NCBI GenBank assembly: GCA_964508895.1
Contig: CAZDWF010000115.1
Location: forward strand, 1-11,227
From: M55B132 sp964508895
GTDB taxonomy: Bacteria; Bacteroidota; Bacteroidia; Bacteroidales; B18-G4
Direction of reading: 5' to 3'
DNA length: 11,227 nucleotides
This document shows, piece after piece, positions 1-7,630 of the stretch; within the stretch, counting starts at the first letter, position 1, and each line of letters opens with the position of its first letter. The notes under the pieces are model-generated. The model saw only the letters and a list, made by a program, of their open reading frames with translations. It did not search any database and had not been told where the DNA came from. A program made the translations under genes and the position numbers.

Positions 1-941
1 TCTATGAAAAAGCAAATGCTGCCAATGGCTGGTTTACTATAGATAATGTCAAATATGCAATTATGTCGTTGGGTAAGATGTTAAAAAATGATAATCTTAA
101 TAAATGGATTGAGAGATATGAGTCCGATTTTTGTTTGGGGAATAATGCAAGAAAAATAGGGGTTATTATGGCAGGAAATATTCCGGCAGTCGGTTTTCAT
201 GATCTGCTTTGTGTTCTTATATCAGGAAATAAAATATTAATAAAATCTTCATCTGCTGATGATCATTTAATAAGATTTATCGCTGATCTGCTTATTGAAA
301 TTGAACCTGAATTTGAAAAGTATATTCAGTTTGCTGGAGATAAGTTAAAAGACTTCGATGCAATTATCGCAACAGGAAGTAATAATACTTCAAGGTATTT
401 CGAACATTATTTTGGCAAGTTCCCGAATATTATCAGGAAAAATATGAATGCTGTTGCTCTGCTAAATGGCAATGAAACAAATGCTGATATAGAAGGACTG
501 GCAGAAGATGTTTTTAGATATTTTGGTATGGGATGCAGGAATGTTTCCGCTATTCTGGCCCCCAATGATTATGACATGGAAAGAATTACATCAGGATTCC
601 AATCCTGGGAACAAATAATAGATCATAATAAGTATTATAATAATTATGTGTATTATAAAACCTTATCAACACTAAATATTGAGCAGTATTACGATGGAGG
701 GTTTTATATAATGAAAGCTTCAGAAAGCATCCCCGGTCCTTTAAGTGTAATTAATATTATCAGTTATAATTCGCTTGACGATGCGAAAAACTTCATTGAA
801 GATCATTTGCAGGAGATTCAATGTGTGGCCAGCATTGAAAGTTCAGTTAAAAAGCATGTAAAACCGGGGCAAACCCAAAACCCTGAATTATGGGATTATG
901 CTGATGAAATAGATACAATGAAGTTTTTAATATCTTTATAG
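1..941 (+). CDS. Acyl-CoA reductase, LuxC-like family (5' partial)
   Basis: The reading frame is open to the window edge. From base 3 it reads YEKANAANGWFTIDNVKYAI before the first internal ATG at 63, and this NGWFT-type segment looks like the family's N-terminal region, so that ATG is not the true start. At least 312 residues are visible; such proteins are roughly 330-360 residues, so little is missing. The family reduces acyl thioesters to aldehydes with NADPH through a cysteine acyl-enzyme. The likely nucleophile is the Cys in FGMGCRNVS (codon 534-536). An aldehyde dehydrogenase-like nucleotide-binding part is suggested by IGVIMAGNIPAVGFHDLL and by IIATGSNNTSRYF. From general knowledge, in Bacteroidetes this gene often sits beside a ferredoxin and serine biosynthesis genes; any such neighbours would be outside the window. 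Its physiological substrate is unknown. Family assignment is good; substrate is not inferred. Confidence 0.85.
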   Translation, partial: YEKANAANGWFTIDNVKYAIMSLGKMLKNDNLNKWIERYESDFCLGNNARKIGVIMAGNIPAVGFHDLLCVLISGNKILIKSSSADDHLIRFIADLLIEIEPEFEKYIQFAGDKLKDFDAIIATGSNNTSRYFEHYFGKFPNIIRKNMNAVALLNGNETNADIEGLAEDVFRYFGMGCRNVSAILAPNDYDMERITSGFQSWEQIIDHNKYYNNYVYYKTLSTLNIEQYYDGGFYIMKASESIPGPLSVINIISYNSLDDAKNFIEDHLQEIQCVASIESSVKKHVKPGQTQNPELWDYADEIDTMKFLISL

Positions 942-970
942 CGGATGTTTCTATAAAATGTTAACAAAAA

Positions 971-1002
971 TTTGTGTAATCAATATAATATATTTACTTT
1001 TG
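971..1002 (+). promoter_or_regulatory. Bacteroidota-type promoter of rpmE2
   Basis: A -33 box TTTG (971-974) is followed after 20 bases by a perfect TAnnTTTG -7 box, TACTTTTG (995-1002). This is the pattern read by the Bacteroidota primary sigma factor. Transcription would begin near 1008, giving a leader of about 20 bases before the ATG at 1028. An 8-base palindrome TGTTAACA (959-966) lies just upstream of the -33 box; whether it binds anything cannot be told. Confidence 0.75.
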
Positions 1003-1027
1003 CACCTCAAAATTTAAAGAGCTTAAA

Positions 1028-1291
1028 ATGAAGAAAGAAATTCATCCGAAAGATTACAGGTTCGTTGTTTTCAAAGATATGTCGAATGATTATACATTCC
1101 TGTCAAAATCAACCGCAAACTCCAAAGAAACAATCAAGTGGGAAGATGGCAAAGAATATCCTTTAATAAAGCTTGAGATTTCTCATAAATCACATCCATT
1201 TTACACAGGTAAAATGAAACTTGTTGATACAGCAGGCCGCGTTGACAAGTTTATGAACAAGTACAAAAAACATATGGATAAGAATAAGTAA
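1028..1291 (+). CDS. rpmE2: 50S ribosomal protein L31 type B
   Basis: This 87-residue protein starts MKKEIHPKDYRFVVFKDMS and contains the L31 signature region around SHPFYTGK (residues 55-62), followed by DTAGRVDKFMNKY. Length and motifs match the type B (RpmE2/YkgM) form. It contains no cysteine at all, so the zinc-binding CxxC of the type A form is absent and the protein should work without zinc. It is part of the large ribosomal subunit at the subunit interface. The gene is a single transcription unit, with its own promoter about 25 bases upstream and an intrinsic terminator 20 bases downstream. The start is supported by the promoter position and by the conserved N-terminus. Confidence 0.97.
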   Translation: MKKEIHPKDYRFVVFKDMSNDYTFLSKSTANSKETIKWEDGKEYPLIKLEISHKSHPFYTGKMKLVDTAGRVDKFMNKYKKHMDKNK

Positions 1292-1310
1292 AGGGCAAAA
1301 CAATATAAGG

Positions 1311-1348
1311 AAAACCGCTGTATATAATATTTATACAGCGGTTTTTTT
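1311..1348 (+). terminator. Intrinsic terminator after rpmE2
   Basis: A perfect 14-base-pair stem (aaaaccgctgtata at 1311-1324 pairing with 1332-1345) encloses a 7-base loop (1325-1331). The descending arm runs into seven consecutive T (1342-1348). It lies 20 bases after the rpmE2 stop codon and before the next promoter, so it separates rpmE2 from the glmU-like gene. The A run on the left arm means the hairpin would also have a weak U tract on the other strand. Confidence 0.9.
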
Positions 1349-1356
1349 ATTTGTGT

Positions 1357-1392
1357 TTTGAATCAATAGATTATGATAAAGTGCTATATTTG
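1357..1392 (+). promoter_or_regulatory. Probable promoter of the glmU-like gene
   Basis: A perfect -7 box TATATTTG (1385-1392) lies 35 bases before the ATG at 1428. The nearest -33-like TTTG (1357-1360) is separated from it by 24 bases, a few more than in the rpmE2 promoter, so this upstream element may be weak. Its position directly after the rpmE2 terminator fits an independent transcription start. Confidence 0.55.
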
Positions 1393-1427
1393 TCAGTATT
1401 AAACAAGCTTGATAATTAATTAAAGAC

Positions 1428-2624
1428 ATGAATTACATATTATTCGATAACTTTCGCCGAAACTATCTCTTGCCTATTACTTTTACACGTCCTGTTTGTG
1501 ATATAAGAATTGGAATCCTTACAATTCGTGAGAAATGGGAGAAGTACTTAGGAACACAGATATCCACACTGACAGAAGATTATTTAAGCCAGAAATATCC
1601 TATAATTAAAGAAGAGAACAATATACTTATTAATGGTACTGTATCACCCAATGATGAGCTGGTATCATTAATTAAATCATTGAAACCCAATCAGACGCTT
1701 ATTAAAGATGAGATAATTATTGCTGTTCATGTTACCGGAAAAGAGCTTGAACCTTCTTCTGAAAACCTTGACGAAGATAAGATTGACACTATTGACGAGA
1801 TTGAGGTTGAGGTTGATTTTCTTAAAGTAACATATTTGTGGGATATTTTTGCCAGGAACGATCAAGCCATAAGAGATGACTTTGAAATGATTACTAAAGG
1901 CAGACAATCAGAGGAAGTCAGTTCTACCAACACTATTATTGGTGATGATCTTTTTGTTGAGAAGAATGTGAAGCTTGAAAATGTTTGCCTTAACACTACT
2001 ACAGGACCTGTTTACCTGGGAGAAGGTTCTGAAATAATGGAAGGTTCAGTTATTCGTGGCCCTTTTGCTTTATGCAATAACTCTATTGTAAAAATGGCTT
2101 CGAAAATATATGGTGCCACCACTGTTGGACCATATTGCAAAGTTGGTGGAGAACTTAATAATTGTGTTATTATTGGCCACTCAAATAAAGCCCATGATGG
2201 CTTCCTTGGGAATTCTGTTATAGGAGAATGGTGTAATCTTGGTGCTGATACAAATAATTCTAACCTGAAAAATAATTATGATGAAGTAAAGCTCTGGAGT
2301 TATCCTGATAAAACGTTCATTCCAACAGGATTGCAATTCTGTGGACTGATCATGGGAGATCATAGCAAATGTGGCATAAACACTATGTTTAACACAGGTA
2401 CAGTTGTGGGTGTTAGTTCCAATATCTTCGGTTCAGGGTTTCAAAGAAACTTTATTCCGTCTTTTGCCTGGGGAGGCACACAGGGATTTGGCCTTTTCAA
2501 GTTTGAAAAAGCATCTCAAATTATTGAAAGGGTGTTTGATAGGAGAGAAAAAGTGTTTGATGAAGTAGAGAAGGGGATTATGAAAGCAATTTTTGACAGG
2601 ACAAGAAACAATACCAGCGTGTGA
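1428..2624 (+). CDS. Bacteroidetes-type GlmU-like sugar nucleotidyltransferase / acetyltransferase
   Basis: This 398-residue protein has two parts. Residues 1 to about 150 resemble the alternative nucleotidyltransferase domain (NTP_transf_4 type), with NYILFDNFRRNYLLPITFTR at the very start, then RPVCDIRIGILTIREKW. Residues about 165-345 form a left-handed beta-helix of imperfect hexapeptide turns (TIIGDDLFVEKNV, PVYLGEGSEIMEGS, TTVGPYCKVGGEL, NSVIGEWCNLGADT). It is expected to act in the cytoplasm in UDP-N-acetylglucosamine synthesis (acetylation of glucosamine-1-phosphate and/or uridylyl transfer), feeding peptidoglycan and lipopolysaccharide. The GxGTRM loop of classical GlmU is not seen at the N-terminus, which is the hallmark of this alternative family. 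Location next to rpmE2 is, to my knowledge, common in Bacteroidetes. The bifunctional activity is family inference, not something the sequence proves. Confidence 0.85.
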   Translation: MNYILFDNFRRNYLLPITFTRPVCDIRIGILTIREKWEKYLGTQISTLTEDYLSQKYPIIKEENNILINGTVSPNDELVSLIKSLKPNQTLIKDEIIIAVHVTGKELEPSSENLDEDKIDTIDEIEVEVDFLKVTYLWDIFARNDQAIRDDFEMITKGRQSEEVSSTNTIIGDDLFVEKNVKLENVCLNTTTGPVYLGEGSEIMEGSVIRGPFALCNNSIVKMASKIYGATTVGPYCKVGGELNNCVIIGHSNKAHDGFLGNSVIGEWCNLGADTNNSNLKNNYDEVKLWSYPDKTFIPTGLQFCGLIMGDHSKCGINTMFNTGTVVGVSSNIFGSGFQRNFIPSFAWGGTQGFGLFKFEKASQIIERVFDRREKVFDEVEKGIMKAIFDRTRNNTSV

Positions 2625-2647
2625 TAATCATCGTAATTTCTTTGTAT

Positions 2648-2663
2648 AAGTTCAATCGAACTT
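2648..2663. repeat. Short inverted repeat upstream of lon
   Basis: AAGTTC and GAACTT are separated by AATC, giving a perfect six-base-pair dyad in the 170-base gap before lon. It does not match CIRCE and is not followed by a T run, so it is not a terminator. It could be an operator or a chance dyad. No convincing TAnnTTTG box was found in this gap. Confidence 0.3.
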
Positions 2664-2794
2664 TGGCATGTATATTGACGTATAAGCAACATTATTGAAT
2701 TTATGGTTTTTTTAATTTCAATGATCACATACATGCTAATTTTAGAAGCATTAACTAAATAATCTAAAAATAAACTGACATATTGACGGGTATT

Positions 2795-5254
2795 ATGTTT
2801 AATTATACAGACTCATTTGGAAGAAATTTTTCAGAATTAATAGATGGCGAAACGGAGTTTATACCTCTTCTTTCTAATGAGGACGAAGAGTTAATGAATT
2901 CAGAGGAAATTCCTGAAATTCTTCCAATATTGCCATTAAGAAATACCGTATTGTTTCCTGGTGTTGTGATTCCAATCACTGTTGGAAGAGATAAATCCAT
3001 ACAACTTATTAAAGAAGCCTACAAAACCGATAGGATTATCGGGGTCGTCACTCAAAAAGATGCCGAAGTAGAGGATCCTAAAATCAAGGATATCAGCACT
3101 ATAGGGACCGTTGCCCATCTTCTCAAAATACTACAGATGCCCGATGGCAATACAACTGCTATTATTCAAGGCAAGAAACGTTTTGCCATTAATGAAATGA
3201 TACAGGTTGAGCCTTATTTTAAAGCAAAGGTTTCTGCTTTTGAGGCGCATGATGATGTTGAAAGAAATGAAGCATTCAATGCGCTTATTGCCTCTCTGAA
3301 AGATCTGTCAATGCAAATAATTAAGCTGTCACCAAGTATTCCCTCAGATGCTGCATTTGCAATTAAAAATATTGAAAGCCCTGTTTTTCTTGTAAATTTC
3401 GTTTCCTCAAATCTCAATATTGATAATATTGATAAACAGAAATTGCTTGAAATTTCCAACCTTAATGAAAGAGCAAATAAAGTTCTGGCCGCTCTGTCCA
3501 AAGAATTGCAAATCCTTGAACTTAAAAATCAGATCCAGGATAAAGTTAAACTTGATCTGGATAAACAGCAACGCGACTATTTCCTGAATCAACAATTAAA
3601 AACCATTCAGGAAGAGCTTGGAGGCAGTCCTTACGACCAGGAATTAAAAGAACTTCAACTAAAGGCCAAGGATAAAAAATGGTCTAAAGAAGTAGCAGAG
3701 GTCTTTGATAAAGAGTTGAAAAAGCTTCATCGAATGAATCCCCAGGCTGCAGAATACTCTATACAGGTTAATTACCTGGAAATGATCGTTGAACTTCCCT
3801 GGGATGAAATATCTGAAGATAATTTTGATCTTGATAATGCCCAAAAAATACTGGATGACGATCATTATGGTTTGGAAAAGGTCAAGGAAAGGATTATTGA
3901 ACACCTTGCCATTTTAAAGCTAAAGAAAGATATGAAGGCTCCTATCCTGTGCCTGGTAGGACCTCCTGGAGTGGGTAAAACTTCTCTTGGCAAATCTATT
4001 GCAAGGGCTATTGGTAGAAAGTATATCAGAATGAGCCTTGGAGGAGTGAGGGATGAGGCTGAATTAAGAGGCCACAGGAAAACCTATATTGGTGCTCTCC
4101 CCGGAAGGATTATCCAAAGCATGAGGAAAGTCAGGTTCTCAAATCCGGTTTTTGTACTTGATGAAATTGATAAGGTAAGTGGAAATAATATTCAGGGAGA
4201 CCCGCAGGCAGCTCTTCTTGAAATACTTGATCCTGAGCAGAACAAGGAATTTTATGATAATTATCTTGAGATAAATTATGACCTCTCAAGAGTTCTTTTT
4301 ATTGCTACTGCGAATAACCTCTTAACCATACATCCTGCTTTGAAAGACAGAATGGAGGTTATTAATATAAGCGGTTATCTGCTGGAAGAAAAGTTGGAAA
4401 TCGCAAAACGTCATCTTATTCCAAAACTTTATCGTGACCATGGAATAAAGAGAAGCCAGCTTAGCTTTAAAAAAGCAATACTTGAAAAGATCATTGATGA
4501 TTACACACGTGAGTCAGGTGTTAGGTCACTTGAAAAAGTTCTTGCAAAAATACTGAGGAGTAGGGCCAGGTTCATCGCCCAGGGTAAAGAGTACAATAAA
4601 TCTGTTGAAATTGATGAGCTGGAAGATATTCTGGGAGCTCCAATTTTCCAGAAAGAAAAGAGTATCAGTAATGATATTGCTGGTGTGGTTACCGGACTGG
4701 CATGGACAATGGTGGGTGGTGAAGTACTATTTATAGAAGTTAGCTTAAGCAAAGGTAAGGGAACTCTCACACTTACTGGTAACCTCGGTGATGTGATGAA
4801 GGAATCAGCAACACTTGCCTTCGAATACCTGAAATCTCATTCCAAATTTCTTGATATCAATCCTGAAGTCTTTCAGCAATGGAATGTGCATATTCATGTT
4901 CCTGAAGGCGCCACTCCCAAAGACGGACCATCTGCAGGGATAACCATGTTTACTGCACTTGCCTCAGCATTTACCCAAAGAATGCTTCGATCCAAAATTG
5001 CAATGACAGGAGAGATAACTTTGAGAGGAAAAGTTCTTCCTGTAGGAGGTATTAAAGAAAAAATTCTTGCAGCAAAAAGAGCAAAAATTAAAGATGTTAT
5101 ACTGTCAAAAGAAAACAAGAGGGATATCAAGGAAATAAAAGAAGAATATATTAAAGGCCTGAACTTTATTTACATTGACCAAATGATAGATGTGATAGAG
5201 CATTCATTACTTGATAAAAAAGTAAAAAATCCACTGAACCTTAACGATTTTTAA
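2795..5254 (+). CDS. lon: ATP-dependent protease La (Lon)
   Basis: This is a complete Lon of 819 residues, counted from ATG 2795; an in-frame TTG at 2783 is a less likely start. It is a cytoplasmic AAA+ serine protease that degrades misfolded and regulatory proteins. Domains in order: an acidic N-terminal tail (about 1-38); the LAN substrate-recognition domain (from LPILPLRNTVLFPG, about 43-235); a charged helical segment containing QQRDYFLNQQLKTIQEELG; the AAA+ module with Walker A GPPGVGKT (389-396), Walker B VFVLDEID (452-459), pore-loop region YIRMSLGG and sensor ATAN; and the S16 protease domain. The catalytic dyad is Ser713 in PKDGPSAG and Lys756 in GGIKEK, with the same 43-residue spacing as E. 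coli Ser679/Lys722. All key residues are present, so the enzyme should be active. It is followed after 40 bases by the solute-binding lipoprotein on the same strand, possibly co-transcribed. Confidence 0.97.
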   Translation: MFNYTDSFGRNFSELIDGETEFIPLLSNEDEELMNSEEIPEILPILPLRNTVLFPGVVIPITVGRDKSIQLIKEAYKTDRIIGVVTQKDAEVEDPKIKDISTIGTVAHLLKILQMPDGNTTAIIQGKKRFAINEMIQVEPYFKAKVSAFEAHDDVERNEAFNALIASLKDLSMQIIKLSPSIPSDAAFAIKNIESPVFLVNFVSSNLNIDNIDKQKLLEISNLNERANKVLAALSKELQILELKNQIQDKVKLDLDKQQRDYFLNQQLKTIQEELGGSPYDQELKELQLKAKDKKWSKEVAEVFDKELKKLHRMNPQAAEYSIQVNYLEMIVELPWDEISEDNFDLDNAQKILDDDHYGLEKVKERIIEHLAILKLKKDMKAPILCLVGPPGVGKTSLGKSIARAIGRKYIRMSLGGVRDEAELRGHRKTYIGALPGRIIQSMRKVRFSNPVFVLDEIDKVSGNNIQGDPQAALLEILDPEQNKEFYDNYLEINYDLSRVLFIATANNLLTIHPALKDRMEVINISGYLLEEKLEIAKRHLIPKLYRDHGIKRSQLSFKKAILEKIIDDYTRESGVRSLEKVLAKILRSRARFIAQGKEYNKSVEIDELEDILGAPIFQKEKSISNDIAGVVTGLAWTMVGGEVLFIEVSLSKGKGTLTLTGNLGDVMKESATLAFEYLKSHSKFLDINPEVFQQWNVHIHVPEGATPKDGPSAGITMFTALASAFTQRMLRSKIAMTGEITLRGKVLPVGGIKEKILAAKRAKIKDVILSKENKRDIKEIKEEYIKGLNFIYIDQMIDVIEHSLLDKKVKNPLNLNDF

Positions 5255-5275
5255 TAGCAGTTTTCATTATCTTTG

Positions 5276-5293
5276 ATATCCATATCAGGATAT
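5276..5293 (+). other. Small hairpin abutting the start codon of the solute-binding protein gene
   Basis: ATATCC (5276-5281) and GGATAT (5288-5293) can pair across a six-base loop, ending one base before the ATG at 5295. There is no T run, so it is not a terminator. In the mRNA it would cover the ribosome-binding region if it forms. The stem is only six pairs and may be chance. Confidence 0.3.
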
Positions 5294-5294
5294 T

Positions 5295-6941
5295 ATGTTC
5301 AAGCTATTCTCAAGTCACTTTGTTTTATTTCTAATATTATCCTTATACATGCTTTTTGCATGTAAGCAAGATAAATCGCACTTTTCCGACAAAGATGTTT
5401 TCCGATACAATGAAGCTGCAGGGATAAGTTCTCTGGATCCGGCCTTTGCCAAGAACCTGGCAAATATATGGGCTTGTAATCAAATATATAACGGATTAGT
5501 AGAACTTAATGAAAAGCTTATTGTAAAACCCTCTATTGCTAAATCATGGGAGGTGAAGGATTCTGGCAGGCTTTACCTGTTTACCCTGAGAGATGATGTT
5601 TATTTTCATGATCATGAAGTATTTGATAATGGAAAAGGCCGGAAGGTAAACGCTTATGATTTTGTTTATAGTTTTAGAAGGATAAGTGATCCAAATGTTG
5701 CTTCTCCTGGTGCATGGGTTTTCGAAAATGTACAGGAGGTAAATAAGGAAAAATGTTTTAAAGCCATTAATGATAGCGTTTTTGAAATTAGGTTAAAAAA
5801 GGCTTTTCCACCATTTCCTGGAATACTAACCATGAAATACTGCTCTGTTGTTCCTTATGAAATAATCGAATATTACAAGGAAGATTTCAGGAAAGCTCCA
5901 ATTGGCACTGGCCCGTTCAGATTTAAATTCTGGAAGGAAGGAGTGAAGCTTGTCCTTAGAAAAAATGACCATTATTTTGAGTTTGATAAACAGGGAAACA
6001 GACTTCCTTATCTTGAATCCGTTGCCGTTTCATTTCTCCTGGATAAACAATCGGCTTTTCTTGAGTTCGTGAAAGGAAATTTCGATTTTATGTCGGGGAT
6101 AGATGCAAGTTATAAGGATGAGATACTTGGGAAAGACGGAAAGCTAAATAAAAAGTATACAGATAGATTTTATCTAATCTCTGAACCATATTTAAATACA
6201 GAATACCTGGCTATCCTTTCTGATACAAGCTTTGACCAAAATTCACCATTAAATAATCTTAAGGTTAGAAAAGCCATTAATCATGGTTTCGACCGACATA
6301 AAATGATAAGATACCTCAGGAATAATATTGGAACTCCTGGTAACTATGGTATTATCCCCCCTGGATTACCTTCATTTGATTCGATGAATATAACAGGATA
6401 TGAATACATGCCTGACCTTAGCATAAAGCTATTAAAAGAAGCCGGATTTGAAAATGGAAAAGGATTGGGTGATATAACCTTATCTACTACAGCAGAATAC
6501 CTTGATATCTGTAAATATGTACAGCATCAACTTTCAGAGATAGGTGTTAGCATTGAAATAGATGTTAATCCCCCGGCAACTTTAAAAGAACTTAAAGCTC
6601 AGTCCAAGCTTAAATTTTTCAGGGCATCATGGATTGCCGATTATCCTGATGCTGAAAATTATCTTTCACTGTTCTATACACCTAACTTTGCACCACAGGG
6701 CCCTAATTATACGCATTTTAGCAATTCTTATTTCGACGAGCTTTTCAGAGAATCGCAAAATGAAATAATTGATAGTATCAGATATAGAACAAATCAGGAA
6801 ATGGACAAGCTGATAATGCAACAATCACCTGTGGTTATTTTATACTACGACCAGGTTTTGAGATTTATAAGTAAAAAAGTAAGTGGCTTAGGCAGTAATC
6901 CTATTAATTTGCTTGACCTTAGAGAAGTTAGAAAAAAATAG
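5295..6941 (+). CDS. ABC transporter solute-binding lipoprotein, oligopeptide type (SBP_bac_5)
   Basis: This 548-residue protein has a lipoprotein signal: hydrophobic residues 8-22 ending in lipobox LFAC with the lipidated Cys at 23, followed by KQDK. The mature part shows the family-5 binding protein hallmarks: LDPAFAKN near the start, TLRDDVYFHD (97-106), APIGTGPFRF (201-210), KVRKAINHGFDRHKMIRY (323-340), and ADYPDAENYLSLFY (448-461). Members bind oligopeptides, dipeptides or other solutes outside the inner membrane and pass them to an ABC permease. No permease or ATPase gene is present in the window, so it is an orphan here and its substrate cannot be read from sequence. The start ATG is supported by the signal peptide beginning immediately after it. 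It lies 40 bases behind lon. Final localisation (periplasm or outer membrane) is not decided. Confidence 0.92.
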   Translation: MFKLFSSHFVLFLILSLYMLFACKQDKSHFSDKDVFRYNEAAGISSLDPAFAKNLANIWACNQIYNGLVELNEKLIVKPSIAKSWEVKDSGRLYLFTLRDDVYFHDHEVFDNGKGRKVNAYDFVYSFRRISDPNVASPGAWVFENVQEVNKEKCFKAINDSVFEIRLKKAFPPFPGILTMKYCSVVPYEIIEYYKEDFRKAPIGTGPFRFKFWKEGVKLVLRKNDHYFEFDKQGNRLPYLESVAVSFLLDKQSAFLEFVKGNFDFMSGIDASYKDEILGKDGKLNKKYTDRFYLISEPYLNTEYLAILSDTSFDQNSPLNNLKVRKAINHGFDRHKMIRYLRNNIGTPGNYGIIPPGLPSFDSMNITGYEYMPDLSIKLLKEAGFENGKGLGDITLSTTAEYLDICKYVQHQLSEIGVSIEIDVNPPATLKELKAQSKLKFFRASWIADYPDAENYLSLFYTPNFAPQGPNYTHFSNSYFDELFRESQNEIIDSIRYRTNQEMDKLIMQQSPVVILYYDQVLRFISKKVSGLGSNPINLLDLREVRKK

Positions 6942-6993
6942 TGGTTTTAATCTGAAATTTAACATGCAGGCCATCGCAAATGCATTAAATTAT

Positions 6994-7001
6994 TACATTT
7001 G
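6994..7001 (+). promoter_or_regulatory. -7 box upstream of the flavin reductase-like gene
   Basis: TACATTTG is a perfect TAnnTTTG match. No TTTG is found about 20 bases upstream, so only half of the promoter is recognisable. If used, transcription would start at about 7006-7008, which lets the ATG at 7037 sit 35 bases behind the box, exactly as for the glmU-like gene, but would make an ATG at 7007 leaderless. A palindrome AATGCATT (6979-6986) precedes it. Confidence 0.45.
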
Positions 7002-7036
7002 CTTACATGAGTGTTAATTGTGCAACTAAGTATAGT

Positions 7037-7555
7037 ATGATAATTCCTGATGAATTTAAAAAAATTAACCCCAGAGAGCTGCTGGTGAAACCAGTAAAGT
7101 TAATAGGGCATGAATGGATGCTGATAACCGCAGGAGTTAAGGATGATTTTAATACAATGACCGCTGCGTGGGGCAGTATTGGATTTCTATGGAATCTGCC
7201 AGTGGTAAATATATTTATCAGACCTCAACGATATACTTATGAATTTACAGAAAAATATGGCTTTTTCACACTAACTTTCTTCGATAAAAAATATATCGAC
7301 ATCCTGAAATACTGTGGAAGTAAATCAGGAAGGGATTTTGATAAAATCAAGGAGACAGGATTAAAGCCTCTGGAAACTGACAATGGAAATATATATTATA
7401 AGCAATGCAATCTCGTGTTAGAATGCAGAAAGATATATTTTGAGGATATCAAACCTAAGCACTTTCTGGATGAAAGAATCTCAAAGGTTTATCCTTTAAA
7501 AGATTATCATAGAATGTACACCGGCGAGATAATAAATTGCCTGGTAAAGAATTAA
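7037..7555 (+). CDS. Flavin reductase-like domain protein (FMN-binding)
   Basis: From ATG 7037 the protein has 172 residues. An in-frame ATG at 7007 would add MSVNCATKYS, but the -7 box ending at 7001 and the usual N-terminus of such proteins (short lead, then INPRELLVKPVKLIGHEWML) favour 7037. Recognisable features are DDFNTMTAAWG (36-46), the FMN-site region of the flavin reductase-like fold, then IRPQRYTYEF (61-70), KSGRDFDKIKETGL (96-109) and the C-terminal DYHRMYTGEI. The pattern matches small Bacteroidetes proteins of the DIM6/NTAB flavin reductase family (PF01613 type). They bind FMN and may transfer electrons from NAD(P)H; the partner and real substrate are unknown. It lies 95 bases after the binding-protein gene by this start and has no recognisable partner oxygenase nearby. 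Confidence 0.85.
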   Translation: MIIPDEFKKINPRELLVKPVKLIGHEWMLITAGVKDDFNTMTAAWGSIGFLWNLPVVNIFIRPQRYTYEFTEKYGFFTLTFFDKKYIDILKYCGSKSGRDFDKIKETGLKPLETDNGNIYYKQCNLVLECRKIYFEDIKPKHFLDERISKVYPLKDYHRMYTGEIINCLVKN

Positions 7556-7592
7556 TAATTAATAATATCAGTAGCGTATAGCACGTCCTGAT

Positions 7593-7627
7593 AAACTACG
7601 AACTACAAACTACGAACTACGAACTAT
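7593..7627 (+). repeat. Five-copy heptamer tandem repeat (RAACTAY)
   Basis: Five contiguous seven-base units run AAACTAC, GAACTAC, AAACTAC, GAACTAC, GAACTAT. They end three bases before the ATG at 7631. The units differ mainly at the first base (A or G). The array lies in the 75-base gap between the flavin reductase-like gene and the DUF6913-like gene. A seven-base unit would change spacing by a non-multiple of three if copies were gained or lost, but no in-frame start codon lies within the array, so only leader length would vary. Confidence 0.9.
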
Positions 7628-7630
7628 CAT

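Noticed and set aside
63..65. ATG at 63 as the start of the acyl-CoA reductase
   Set aside because: The frame stays open to base 3 with a family-like NGWFT segment, so the gene begins outside the window.
2694..2724. Possible hairpin ATTGAA ... TTCAAT with a T run in the lon leader
   Set aside because: The arms pair over only six bases, the T run is inside the loop rather than after the stem, and the loop is long, so it does not form a credible terminator.
3214..3904. Several open frames on the minus strand opposite lon (also around 4501-4770 and 4894-5130)
   Set aside because: They lie entirely within the well-supported lon coding region, have low-complexity or unfamiliar translations, and lack starts or promoters of their own.
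7593..7627. CRISPR array or attachment-site repeat
   Set aside because: Units are only seven bases with no spacers, and no cas gene, integrase or tRNA is nearby.
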